NCBI RefSeq assembly: GCF_023101145.1
Contig: NZ_CP073714.1
Span: 1,860,001 to 1,924,000, forward strand
DNA: 64,000 nucleotides
Origin: Paenibacillus pabuli
GTDB taxonomy: Bacteria; Bacillota; Bacilli; Paenibacillales; Paenibacillaceae
Direction: 5' to 3'
Part shown: positions 27,390 to 36,107 of the stretch, in pieces
Numbering within the stretch: position 1 is the first letter of the stretch
Layout of the letters: each line of letters starts with the position of its first letter
The notes under the pieces: generated by a model
Seen by the model: only the letters and a program-made list of their open reading frames with translations
The model's database searches: none
What the model was told of the DNA's origin: nothing
Made by a program: the position numbers and the translations under genes

Positions 27390-29189
27390 ATGCAGATGAA
27401 TCGTGGATATCACACTATAAACAAAGTAATCGCTTGTGTTCTGTCATTTATATTTATCATTATGGCAATAGCAGTACCTGCCCACGCTGATGAGAAACAG
27501 GTTGAGACTACACCATCCAGGCTTCCTTTATCCAAGCTAGAGGAAACGATTGATGCTTATGTTGCCTCGTACGAGAAGTATACCGCTGCCGTTTCGGTTG
27601 TGGCGATCAAAGACGGCGAAACCATTGTGAATAAGGCATATGGTTACGCAGATATTGAGAATCAGCGAAAAGCGGATACCTCTACGGTTTTTGAATGGGC
27701 TTCTATCTCTAAACTGTTGGTCTATACGAGTCTGATGCAGCTTGTCGAACAAGGGAAGCTTGATCTGGATACGGATATCAGAAAATATCTGCCAGAAGGA
27801 TTTTTCAAAAAGCTCAAATACGATGAACCGATTACCCTATTGAACCTGATGCATCACAATGCGGGTTGGGAAGATCAAACAGCGACCGAAGTGTATTATT
27901 ACGACGAGAATGAAAATGTTGATTTAGGAGAAACGCTGCGTAAAAATGAGCCGAAACAGATATACAAACCGAATAGCGTCGTCGGTTATTCAAACTATGG
28001 CGTTGGTCTAGGCGGTTACATCGTGGAATTGGTAAGTGGCCAACCTTATTATGAATATGTTAATCAACATATTTTTGAACCTCTTCATATGAACGACACT
28101 ACGGTTCATCCAACGGGACAAGATCGTCCAGACATCGTGCAGAGAAGGAATGAGGTTGAAGGGTATACGAAAGATTTGAAACGGATCCCTGAGAACAGAG
28201 TATTCGTAACGTTCTATCCTACAGGGGCAGCGATCGGGACAGCAGAAGATTTAGGGAAATTCCTTGCAGCGCTGATGCCTGTGGATGATAGCCATGTATT
28301 ATTTGCAAAGAGGGATACGTTAGACGAAATGTTGTCAACAAGTCTATATTATGATGAGACTTCGATTCCTCGATTTGCGCATGGGTTCGTTGAGATGGAA
28401 TACGGGGTACCTACACTGATGCATGAGGGGAATTTAAAAGGGTTCTCAAGTAAAGTTGTCTTTGATCCAGCATCCAAATTTGGAATGGTGATCATGACAA
28501 ACATTGCGTTTGAGGAAATTTATTATTATGGACTTATTAGAAAAATCTTTGGTAATAGTACATACGTTAATTCGGTTACTTCTGAGGAGGGAGGGTATTT
28601 TCAATCCGCACGCCGGGCAGCTTCTAGATTTACTGATTTATTTAGGCAGCTTGATATAACCAAATTTTCAAAAGCTGAGTTAAGTAGTCTTTATAATGTG
28701 GTCGAGCATAATGGAGTTATTGAGAAAATTTCCTACACTCCTTACATGGATTACTTGCCTGTATCGAATTTGAAGGTGAACTTGATTGTAATATCTTTTA
28801 TTCCTGTTGCGCTAGCCATCATTTTTAGCTTAGGTGCTTTGATCGGTTACATAATCCGGATGCTTCTTTACAAACTTAAAAAACGAGGAAATTTTCCGAC
28901 CGATTTTGATAAATACCATCTTGCAATACATTTTGCAGGTGTGTTACTGCTTATTAATCTTTTCATCATACTTAGCAGACTACCAAGTTATCCCGCTTAT
29001 TCTTCGCTACGGATCAATTTAATGTTTAACCTGTTTTATATACTTCTAGCAGTGGGGTATCTTGGCTTGCTTATTTACAAACTGCGGAAGAGCAGTTACA
29101 GCAAAAAGCAAAAGATGATGTACATCTTGTCTGGCATCTCGGCTTTCATCTTGGCTGCTTTTGTTGTGGGATGGCATTTGTATGTTTAG
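27390..29189 (+). CDS. Membrane-anchored beta-lactamase-fold serine hydrolase
   Basis: 599 residues. A signal peptide (cleavage near AHA, residue about 34) precedes an extracellular beta-lactamase/penicillin-binding-like domain (about 45-400): SxxK in ASISKLL, YSN in VGYSNYG, HxG in MHEGNLKG. The C-terminal 150 residues hold about four membrane spans. This plan (exported hydrolase plus C-terminal membrane bundle) is common in Bacillota and linked to cell-wall or D-amino-acid peptide metabolism, but individual substrates are mostly unknown. It is monocistronic. Ribosome site AAGGAGAG. Confidence 0.85.
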   Translation: MQMNRGYHTINKVIACVLSFIFIIMAIAVPAHADEKQVETTPSRLPLSKLEETIDAYVASYEKYTAAVSVVAIKDGETIVNKAYGYADIENQRKADTSTVFEWASISKLLVYTSLMQLVEQGKLDLDTDIRKYLPEGFFKKLKYDEPITLLNLMHHNAGWEDQTATEVYYYDENENVDLGETLRKNEPKQIYKPNSVVGYSNYGVGLGGYIVELVSGQPYYEYVNQHIFEPLHMNDTTVHPTGQDRPDIVQRRNEVEGYTKDLKRIPENRVFVTFYPTGAAIGTAEDLGKFLAALMPVDDSHVLFAKRDTLDEMLSTSLYYDETSIPRFAHGFVEMEYGVPTLMHEGNLKGFSSKVVFDPASKFGMVIMTNIAFEEIYYYGLIRKIFGNSTYVNSVTSEEGGYFQSARRAASRFTDLFRQLDITKFSKAELSSLYNVVEHNGVIEKISYTPYMDYLPVSNLKVNLIVISFIPVALAIIFSLGALIGYIIRMLLYKLKKRGNFPTDFDKYHLAIHFAGVLLLINLFIILSRLPSYPAYSSLRINLMFNLFYILLAVGYLGLLIYKLRKSSYSKKQKMMYILSGISAFILAAFVVGWHLYV

Positions 29190-29318
29190 AAGGTCAGAAG
29201 CTAAATGGATAACTTAAGCATATTGATAGATGCCATGGGTACACTTCGTAATTCCGATCTTAGGGTGGGAGATTTCAAAGGTGAGCTATTCATAGATCAG
29301 GGATAAGGTGGTCACAGA

Positions 29319-29612
29319 ATGGAAATTAAAATGCTGTTTGGGGTGGGGTTAGTCTTTGATACACCGGAATTCGGAACCATCGTTATGGGGGCTAACGAGG
29401 CGTTGGATGAACTTCTTCCTTCAACAATCAAAGAGATGATCGGTGACCAGATTATCATCAAAAAAACGGATGGGGAAGAGCAAATACTTGAAGTTGTTTC
29501 TACTCAAATTAACCATTCTATAGCCGGCAAGAAGAATATCGGTATATGTTTGGGAAAAGAGATATCCCCAGACGAAATACCTGCGGGTTCAATCGTCTAC
29601 TGTTATCCATGA
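29319..29612 (+). CDS. Small uncharacterised protein
   Basis: 97 residues, soluble, beta-rich in outline (MEIKMLFGVGLVFDTPEFG near the start and IPAGSIVYCY at the end). No family is recognised. It stands alone just upstream of the second integron-like element. The start lacks a strong ribosome site (GGTGGTCACAG). Confidence 0.55.
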   Translation: MEIKMLFGVGLVFDTPEFGTIVMGANEALDELLPSTIKEMIGDQIIIKKTDGEEQILEVVSTQINHSIAGKKNIGICLGKEISPDEIPAGSIVYCYP

Positions 29613-29712
29613 GGACAAATTGATCAATAGGTATGCTTTGTTGAAGCTACATGGAGTGGCAATTTTATATTGCACTGGCTGTGCCCATCTTTACTTTTAA
29701 AGATCATATATG

Positions 29713-29775
29713 TTCCGAAAGCATCGGAAGGTCATCTGATTCCCCTTTTTGGGGTGAGGAGAGCCTTCCTTTTTA
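29713..29775 (+). promoter_or_regulatory. Structured leader with two overlapping hairpins upstream of recombinase copy 2
   Basis: Hairpin A TTCCGA-AAGCA-TCGGAA (29713-29729) is identical to copy 1. Hairpin B pairs GGAAGG (29726-29731) with CCTTCC (29764-29769), with inner CCCC/GGGG where copy 1 has CCC/GGG, so the inner stem is kept although the sequence differs. A T-rich tract follows. Confidence 0.6.
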
Positions 29776-29826
29776 TTTCTCAAAATTGCGGAGAAAGACA
29801 TAGACTCAAACAAAGGAGAGTTTCCT

Positions 29827-30942
29827 ATGAACGATGATACTACAACCGAAGAGACGATCACCATAACTAAAGGCTCCACAGATTCACTGCATATTCGTTG
29901 TCCCTATAACCCTGCATATATTCAGCGCATTCGTCAGATTACGGGCAGAAAGTGGGAACCCAAACAGAAAATGTGGATCATACCCTACACTATAGCGGCC
30001 ATCCAGGAGTTTAAGAGCCAGTTTGAGCCAGATGAAGTTCAGATTACCCCGGAGATGTGGGTTGAGAATGAAGAACTGCAGCAATGGAAAGCTAGTAGGG
30101 GAAACAATCAGTGGAGCAAAGAACCGTTACAAAAGGCACTAAAGTTACGAGGATATAATCGTAAAACGATCAAAGCGTATTGTAATCAGGTCGAGCGTTT
30201 TCTAAGCAGCCTTAGCCTTAAAAATAAGGATGTCACTACTTCCAATGTTCAGATGTATTGTTTAGGTTTGCTGGAACGAGGAATTTCCCATTCAAGCGTG
30301 AATCAGACCATTAGCGCGCTCCGCTTCTATTGCAAACATGTGCTCCATCATCCTACGGATATCCAGTATTTTCGTCCCAAGAAGCAGACCAAGCTTCCAC
30401 AAGTGATGTCCGAAAAGGAAGTTGCACAATTACTCAAATCCGTAACCAACCCTAAACATAAGGCCATATTGTTTCTGACCTATTCTTCCGGGCTTCGTGT
30501 AGGTGAAGTTGTGCGTCTGCGTTGCACCGATCTGGATATTGAAAGGCAGACACTCATTGTGCGACAGGGAAAGGGTCAAAAGGATCGGAGAACGCTTCTT
30601 TCAAGCCTTGTCTGGGATATGGTGCAGAAATAAATAGATGAATACAGACCCAATCGTTGGCTGTTTCCGGGGCAATCTTCTGATCGACATCTTACTGAGC
30701 GGAGCGTGCAGAAGGTATTTGAAGAAGCTAGACAACGCGCAGGAATTGTGAAGAAGGTTAGTATTCATGTGTTAAGGCATTCCTTTGCCACTCATTTGCT
30801 AGAAAACGGGACAGACCTCCGCTACATTCAGGAGCTACTTGGTCATACGAGTGCACGAACAACTCAGCGATATACGCATGTTAGTACGAAAAATATTGAA
30901 CGTATTCAAAGCCCACTGGATCGGATGGATTTGGGAGATTGA
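29827..30942 (+). pseudogene. Integron-type tyrosine recombinase, copy 2, one in-frame stop
   Basis: 371 codons with a single TAA at codon 269 (30631-30633); the matching codon in copy 1 is CAC, so the parent was probably CAA or CAC. The N-terminal domain (about 8-72, with PYNPAYIQRIRQITGRKW and MWIIPYT) is not part of IntI or XerC/D. The core-binding domain is about 95-180. Catalytic set: R224 (SSGLRVGEV), a Lys in KGQKDRR, H314 and R317 ([13 protein letters not shown]), H340 (LLGHTS) and Y349 (RYTHVS); the tail is IQSPLD. Only about 70 residues separate KGQKDRR from the H-x-x-R box, too few for the IntI insertion. The truncated product lacks H314, R317, H340 and Y349, so activity would need readthrough or complementation. 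Confidence 0.9.
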
Positions 30943-31073
30943 GGGCTGCTCTAATTCTCCCTTTTTCTCCAACCTTTTCTTCGCAAATGTCACAATATGG
31001 GTTATCATATACGTAGTTTAGATATCTGGCAGGATGTGTGGTATTTACGAAGTACATAGATTAGATGTTAGGC
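30943..31073 (+). other. attI-like site and cassette-array leader, copy 2
   Basis: Matches 16200-16330 closely and ends with core GTTAGGC at 31067-31073. Similarity to copy 1 ceases after GTTAGGCGAAATT. The frame of the first cassette ORF happens to remain open through this site, but its ribosome binding site lies downstream. Confidence 0.75.
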
Positions 31074-31108
31074 GAAATTTTAAAAAATACAAAAATCGGG
31101 AGAATTAT

Positions 31109-32080
31109 ATGAAAACCATACTTAATATTATAGAAAACTACACTAAAGACAAACATGAAAAGACATTTTTAAAGCACAGTACTTCACACGTAAGCTGGTC
31201 CGTTAAGTCAATCTTTAATAATTTATGGAAAAATGAGGAAAATGGCAACGTGCCTTATGAATTGATAACTCATATACTTGATTCGTACTATCATGTACCT
31301 CATAGACCTGACTTAGCATTCAATTTTTGTTGGCAGGCAATCAATAATTCATATAATGAACTGATAATTCATGATTCCTCAAAAAAACGTTTGCTTGACT
31401 CTGTTGGAATTAAGCTTCTCATATCTAAAATTAGTGCAAATTATGATGCCAAGTACAAGTTGTTACTTGAGCCATATTTTGAGAAGGTGCCAAAGAAACT
31501 CTATAATTATGTTGCTAGTTTTTTGCTTAAAGGGTATGCAATTGAATCAGCGGGTTTTGATGATAAATTCAATAACAGTGCTTACGGAACATTTTGTAAT
31601 AATAATTCAGATTTGGCCAAACTCATTAAGGATACATATGGTGAGAGCTATAAAAAATTAACTGGGCCGACACTTGAAGGCACTAAAGTAAGCATGAATA
31701 TTGATGAAAGCAACAAACACAAAGCACATGATATAACCCGGAGTCTTGCATCGAAATTAGAATTGCTAATGAAATCAGAGGTGGTTACATTTTCGGATTC
31801 AACTAAAACAACTAATAAAAAATATTCATTTTCAACTGAAGAGAGAATTCGATTCGCGATTTTGTCCATTCTGTATGCGTCTAGATGTAATAACTTTCAT
31901 GGCAATGTTGCTGCAAGATTAAACAGTATTTATGCAGATTCCAATACATATAAATCTTATAAATACATGTATTTACTTGGTCATATGGTTTTAGCTGTTT
32001 CAATGAATATAAATGGATATCTTGAAGACTCGGATTTACATACATTAAGTGTAAATACAGAATTTTTAAACTTCGCCTAA
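31109..32080 (+). CDS. Cassette 2-1: uncharacterised helical protein with Rx4H motif
   Basis: 323 residues from ATG 31109, which follows GGGAGA; an earlier in-frame ATG at 31034 lies before the attI core and is unlikely to be used. Helical, no membrane segment. ILYASRCNNFHGNVAARL near residue 270 contains RCNNFH, a HEPN-like Rx4H. No family recognised; abortive-infection proteins have a similar make-up. The TAA stop is part of the attC box CGCCTAAC. Cassette ends: GTTAGGCG (31067) and CGCCTAAC (32074), perfect complement. Confidence 0.65.
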   Translation: MKTILNIIENYTKDKHEKTFLKHSTSHVSWSVKSIFNNLWKNEENGNVPYELITHILDSYYHVPHRPDLAFNFCWQAINNSYNELIIHDSSKKRLLDSVGIKLLISKISANYDAKYKLLLEPYFEKVPKKLYNYVASFLLKGYAIESAGFDDKFNNSAYGTFCNNNSDLAKLIKDTYGESYKKLTGPTLEGTKVSMNIDESNKHKAHDITRSLASKLELLMKSEVVTFSDSTKTTNKKYSFSTEERIRFAILSILYASRCNNFHGNVAARLNSIYADSNTYKSYKYMYLLGHMVLAVSMNINGYLEDSDLHTLSVNTEFLNFA

Positions 32081-32197
32081 CATAATATCCATGCATCGGG
32101 CATACGCCCTCGGTCAGGATGGAAGGATTTCGGGGAAGCAGAAGCAGCCGGACACATCCGACTTGGTCCGACGTCATGAATACAGTAACGTTATCAG
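32074..32197 (+). repeat. attC-like site 2-1 (124 bp)
   Basis: CGCCTAAC, ATAA, TATCCATG ... CATGAATA, CAGTAAC, GTTATCAG. One mismatch in the inner arms. The loop contains GGGCATACGCCC as in site 1-5. Confidence 0.82.
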
Positions 32198-32247
32198 AAA
32201 TACTCGAGATTAATTTCAAAACATAAAAGTATAAGGAGAAAAAATGT

Positions 32248-33006
32248 ATGAGAATTGTTTTTTCTTGTCCTCATTGTGAATTGGAGGGGATTAACAGAGA
32301 AGAAGTGACGCAGCTTTCAAGAGTTCGTGATGATCATATATACTCAATGAATTGTCCTAATGGACACAACTTAGTCCACATAATTATTAATTATAAGTTT
32401 GAGATGTTATATGACTTTGGACTAATGGCTTTAATGGATGGCTATGCGAGAGAAGCTGTATCAAGTTTCGCTGCTGCATTTGAACGATTTATCGAATACA
32501 GTATAGAACTTATCTTGAGAGATAGCGGAATTGAAAATGACTCTTTCAAAGAAACTTGGAAATCTATTAAAAAATCTTCTGAGAGACAAATCGGAAGTTT
32601 TTATTTTTTGTTTCTTCATAAGTATCGGGTAGTTCCACCATGGAAGATGATAGAGTCGGAAAGAGCTTTTCGAAATAGTGTTATTCATGAAGGATACATC
32701 CCCACTGAAGAGGAAACAATAACTTATGCAAAATCTGTATATAATCAAATTGAATTGATAAATAATACTTTAAAAGAATCATCCAATGAGGCATATCGTA
32801 AATTCCTATTGGATCGACAAGAAATGTTAGCAGTTATGTCAGGAGAAACGAAATTTAAGTGTTATCTTCTCCTTGACACTACTTTAGGTGCTTCTAGGGC
32901 AGCGTTTTTTGCTAGAGAGAATGCTCCTGTTGAAAATTTTGATCAGTCTTATGAAAGAGCAAAAGAAAGATTCCGAGATGGTTGGAATTATCAGAAAGAT
33001 AATTAA
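32248..33006 (+). CDS. Cassette 2-2: zinc-ribbon plus HEPN-like protein
   Basis: 252 residues. The N-terminal 40 hold a probable zinc ribbon (CPHCE and CPNGH). The helical middle has AAFERFIEYSIELILRD and AFRNSVIHEGYIP, where RNSVIH is a HEPN Rx4H motif in the usual place before a helix break. HEPN domains act as RNases or RNA-binding modules in toxin and defence systems. The C-terminal 60 residues are unrecognised. A longer-looking ATG at 32244 is out of frame and stops at once; AAGGAGA precedes. Cassette ends GTTATCAG and CTGATAAC are perfect complements. Confidence 0.65.
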   Translation: MRIVFSCPHCELEGINREEVTQLSRVRDDHIYSMNCPNGHNLVHIIINYKFEMLYDFGLMALMDGYAREAVSSFAAAFERFIEYSIELILRDSGIENDSFKETWKSIKKSSERQIGSFYFLFLHKYRVVPPWKMIESERAFRNSVIHEGYIPTEEETITYAKSVYNQIELINNTLKESSNEAYRKFLLDRQEMLAVMSGETKFKCYLLLDTTLGASRAAFFARENAPVENFDQSYERAKERFRDGWNYQKDN

Positions 33007-33072
33007 AATGACGAAAAATTTGAAATGAGAATTAAATAGAAGAATACTTGTATTTCATGATGTCGAGTACTT

Positions 33073-33242
33073 CTGATAACATCATATCCACGCTTCGGAG
33101 CTTGGTGGCTCCTCGGTCCGCGAGGAGAGTTTGTCAGAGAAGTTGATTCAGCGGACACATCAACACCGACTAACCGCATTGCAGCCGTCTGCTAGCGCAG
33201 ACTTAAGTCGGTGAGACGTCGTGGATACAGGAACGTTAAGCG
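33073..33242 (+). repeat. attC-like site 2-2 (170 bp, long form)
   Basis: CTGATAAC with TATCCACG; right arm CGTGGATA, CAGGAAC, GTTAAGCG. Both arms changed together relative to TATTCACG/CGTGAATA. The loop has CACCGACTAA and TTAAGTCGGTG. Confidence 0.85.
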
Positions 33243-33273
33243 AAATATTCGAAGAGAATGGGGTTTAATATCA

Positions 33274-34326
33274 ATGAAGAAGAGTCAAAGTAATATCTTT
33301 AATATTATCACAACAATTGTTTTAGGATTAATAGCTATAGGAATTGTTTTATTGCAGTTATATACTGTAAATCCAAAAACAACAAAACTTGAGTTAGCCT
33401 TGTTAAATGTTCTTCAATTTATTTTTTCTGCAGTATTCTCCATATTTCTTGCAAGAGTTACCTTTCAAAATGAATTCATCAAGAGTCAAAAGAGATTTGC
33501 TATTGCTGCATATCGAAGGATAACAGAACTGGATAAAAGTGTTTTGAATTTAATCGAAAAAATTAATGGAAAAATGAAAATGAATCCAGATTTGAATAGT
33601 GATTTTGAGGTGTTACTTGTAATTACTGATGGAATCAAACAGAGCATAGGATCATCAATTGCGGATTGGGGAGACATTATTGGTGATGAAATAGAAACAT
33701 TAGAAGAAATAAATAAACTCATAGGAGAAAGAGAAAGAATTTTATCTATAAATGGTAAAGGTAATATCACTGGGGATGATGGGAAAACTGATAATAAGCA
33801 GATCGAGATTGACCAGTATAACAAAAAATTGATGGATTTAATGTCATCGTTACCGGAAACTATAAAGATACAAATTAAGGAGCAACATAAGGGAGTTACT
33901 TTAAATAATTTAGATGAACAAATAAAAATAAATTTAGGTACAATTCTAGGAGAGATCAAGAGAAATGGCTATTTGGTATTGTCTGGTTTTTGGACCGAGG
34001 AAGAACAGTACCAAATAGGAAGAGATATTCAAGATTTTAAAATTGGCGATAAAGTTTATGTGGCTTTAACAAAGCAAGATAAAGGAGAAAGGGGTCCAGT
34101 TAATTTAATTGACTCTAAAGAAACAACTATTGGAAGAATTGTTAATAACCAAAGAAGTAGTTATGGTGCATTCTACCACGCTCTACAAAGATGTTTTAAT
34201 ACTGACTTGATTGAAGCTGAGATAATGGATATTGAAGAGAAAATAAGCTTATCGGGTAGGAGGAAGTTTAAAGTCAAGATTACGGAAGCGTTTAATGTAG
34301 GAGATTCAGTTGAATACTCCGCCTAA
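33274..34326 (+). CDS. Cassette 2-3: uncharacterised two-span membrane protein
   Basis: 350 residues from ATG 33274; the frame extends back into the attC site to 33211 but those codons are site sequence. Two membrane spans (about 10-30 and 40-60) precede a long cytosolic part: a helical or coiled-coil region (70-250) and a C-terminal beta-like region (VYVALTKQDKG, FKVKITEAF). No family recognised. The TAA stop lies inside the attC box CGCCTAAC. Cassette start GTTAAGCG, end CGCCTAAC, 7/8 complement. Confidence 0.65.
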   Translation: MKKSQSNIFNIITTIVLGLIAIGIVLLQLYTVNPKTTKLELALLNVLQFIFSAVFSIFLARVTFQNEFIKSQKRFAIAAYRRITELDKSVLNLIEKINGKMKMNPDLNSDFEVLLVITDGIKQSIGSSIADWGDIIGDEIETLEEINKLIGERERILSINGKGNITGDDGKTDNKQIEIDQYNKKLMDLMSSLPETIKIQIKEQHKGVTLNNLDEQIKINLGTILGEIKRNGYLVLSGFWTEEEQYQIGRDIQDFKIGDKVYVALTKQDKGERGPVNLIDSKETTIGRIVNNQRSSYGAFYHALQRCFNTDLIEAEIMDIEEKISLSGRRKFKVKITEAFNVGDSVEYSA

Positions 34327-34435
34327 CAACGTATTCATGCATTAGTCTAGCGCCCTCGGTCGCAGACGTGGGCTCGAAGAAGTGATTGCTACGACAACTC
34401 CCTACGGGAGTTCATGAATACAGAAACGTTATGCG
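34320..34435 (+). repeat. attC-like site 2-3 (116 bp)
   Basis: CGCCTAAC, AACG, TATTCATG ... CATGAATA, CAGAAAC, GTTATGCG. The inner arms pair perfectly over 8 bp. The loop contains CTCCCTACGGGAG. Confidence 0.83.
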
Positions 34436-34469
34436 AAAGTCTTTGAAAAGAAATGAAGGGAAGATATAA

Positions 34470-35942
34470 ATGAATAAAAAGCAAAGAAAAATACTTAATG
34501 AAAGACTAGGAAAGAAAGTTATGTTATCCATAGGCGTTAATAATTATGACAACGAATGCTTCAGAAATTTGAACAAAGCATGTAAAGATGCATTAGGAGT
34601 TTTTGAAGTTTTTAGCAAAGTGAAAAATCTAAACTTAAATATAGAAAAGAGTAAGTTAATCGTTTCAGACGGAACACTTAATGAAGGTACAAAAAAAAAT
34701 ATCCTTCAAGAAATAGAGGCTGTCACTAAAAGAGTGTCAGCAAATGAAGATCTGGTAATTTACTTTAGTGGACATGGATATGAATCTGATGGGAAAAATT
34801 TTATTGTTCCATCAGATTCAATAAATAACGAAGAAAACGAGTTAATAGAGATAAAAAAAATTATTGAAATTATTGAAATGTGTGAGTGTAAGCACAAGTT
34901 AATAATTATTGATGCATGTTTTAGCGGAGTCGTAAATTCAGGAGTAAAGGGGATAGAAAGCTATAATTTTAAAAATCTTAAAGATTACTTGAAAGAGTCA
35001 CGCTCAACTATTCTTCTTAGTTCGAGTGGAAGAAATGAGGCATCTTATGAAGAATCTCCTAGCAGTGAATATAGTCTGTTTACTACTTTTTTAATAGAAG
35101 CACTTGAAGGAAAAAGTGAAAGCTTGAAAAATGGTTATCTAACTGTTCAAAGTATGTATAATTACATTTTCGATAATGTTAGGACAATTTGTCGTGAATA
35201 TCAAGGTATTGAACAAAGGCCTAATATTGCTGAAAAATCTAATGGAGAAGTTATTTTGGGTATCTATGATAAATTGACTTTAGAAGGAGAAAATGATTTT
35301 GATAACAATACAATTATACAAATTAGAGAGGATGAGGACATATTCAATTCCGTTTTTAAAGATTTAAAAATTAGAATTTCAGATTCTCTATGGCATGATA
35401 CTAAACGTACACTTACTGAGTTGATAATGAATGGTTTCGAATATGAAAAATCGACTGATATTCAACTTGAAATCTCATCAAGTGAAATAACTTTATACAT
35501 TTACGGTAATGAATTTCACAGCTTAGAAAGAGCAAAAACAACAGCAGAGAGAGGTTTAGGTTTTGTAAACAATTATTTAATGAATTATTTAAATCAAGTA
35601 AATGCAGCGTACAAATATGAAAATGGAAAAAACATTATCACACTTATTTTCGAAGAAGAACCAGCTTTTTTTATCAAAGATATTTGTGTTATTAAATTAA
35701 ATGAAGTTGGTTTTAGAAGATATACAGCTGAAGATATTATATTGCCCAGTGGAGTATGCAAAAAATATTATTATTACACTCCAAAAAGAAATATAGCGAT
35801 GAGTCAGGTTCGTTCAGCTGTCACTATAATACTTGACAAAATACCAAAAGACAGTGTTTTAGTTATATATGATACAAATATTATAAAAGGTACAATTAGC
35901 TTTCAGGATTATATTTTAAATGAGAGAATATTGTATAGATAA
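34470..35942 (+). CDS. Cassette 2-4: caspase-like peptidase with ATPase-like C-terminal domain
   Basis: 490 residues. The N-terminal 250 are a caspase-like (peptidase C14) domain: MLSIGVNNYDN at the first strand, catalytic H102 in YFSGHGY, catalytic C150 in IDACFSG, and LLSSSGRNEASYE after it. The C-terminal part (about 295-400) has TLTELIMNGFEY and AERGLGFVNNYL, which resemble the N box and G box of GHKL (histidine-kinase-like) ATPases; Asn is kept, so nucleotide binding is possible. Prokaryotic caspase-like proteases often act as suicide effectors in phage defence. Ribosome site GGGAAG. Cassette ends GTTATGCG and CTCATAAC, 7/8 complement. Confidence 0.8.
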   Translation: MNKKQRKILNERLGKKVMLSIGVNNYDNECFRNLNKACKDALGVFEVFSKVKNLNLNIEKSKLIVSDGTLNEGTKKNILQEIEAVTKRVSANEDLVIYFSGHGYESDGKNFIVPSDSINNEENELIEIKKIIEIIEMCECKHKLIIIDACFSGVVNSGVKGIESYNFKNLKDYLKESRSTILLSSSGRNEASYEESPSSEYSLFTTFLIEALEGKSESLKNGYLTVQSMYNYIFDNVRTICREYQGIEQRPNIAEKSNGEVILGIYDKLTLEGENDFDNNTIIQIREDEDIFNSVFKDLKIRISDSLWHDTKRTLTELIMNGFEYEKSTDIQLEISSSEITLYIYGNEFHSLERAKTTAERGLGFVNNYLMNYLNQVNAAYKYENGKNIITLIFEEEPAFFIKDICVIKLNEVGFRRYTAEDIILPSGVCKKYYYYTPKRNIAMSQVRSAVTIILDKIPKDSVLVIYDTNIIKGTISFQDYILNERILYR

Positions 35943-35950
35943 AAGACCAT

Positions 35951-36049
35951 CTCATAACTTAATATTCACGCTGCGGACATACGTCCTGGGTCCGGCATTC
36001 GCCGGACACTCAGCATACGCTAAAGTAGTGAATACAGAAACGTTAACTG
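35951..36049 (+). repeat. attC-like site 2-4 (99 bp)
   Basis: CTCATAAC, TTAA, TATTCACG ... TAGTGAATA, CAGAAAC, GTTAACTG. The loop matches site 1-5 apart from paired changes (GGACATACGTCC). Confidence 0.83.
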
Positions 36050-36107
36050 AAAGAGTGGTTACTAAATAAAATGATTATAATAGTGTAATTCAAGAGGGGT
36101 AAACACA

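Noticed and set aside
15082..30942. Programmed stop readthrough in the recombinase
   Set aside because: The two copies have different stops (TGA, TAG, TAA) at different codons and copy 1 also has a frameshift. Random decay is simpler.
31034..31108. First cassette ORF of array 2 starting before attI
   Set aside because: The frame is open through attI by chance. The ribosome site and start at 31109 lie within the cassette, as in other cassettes.
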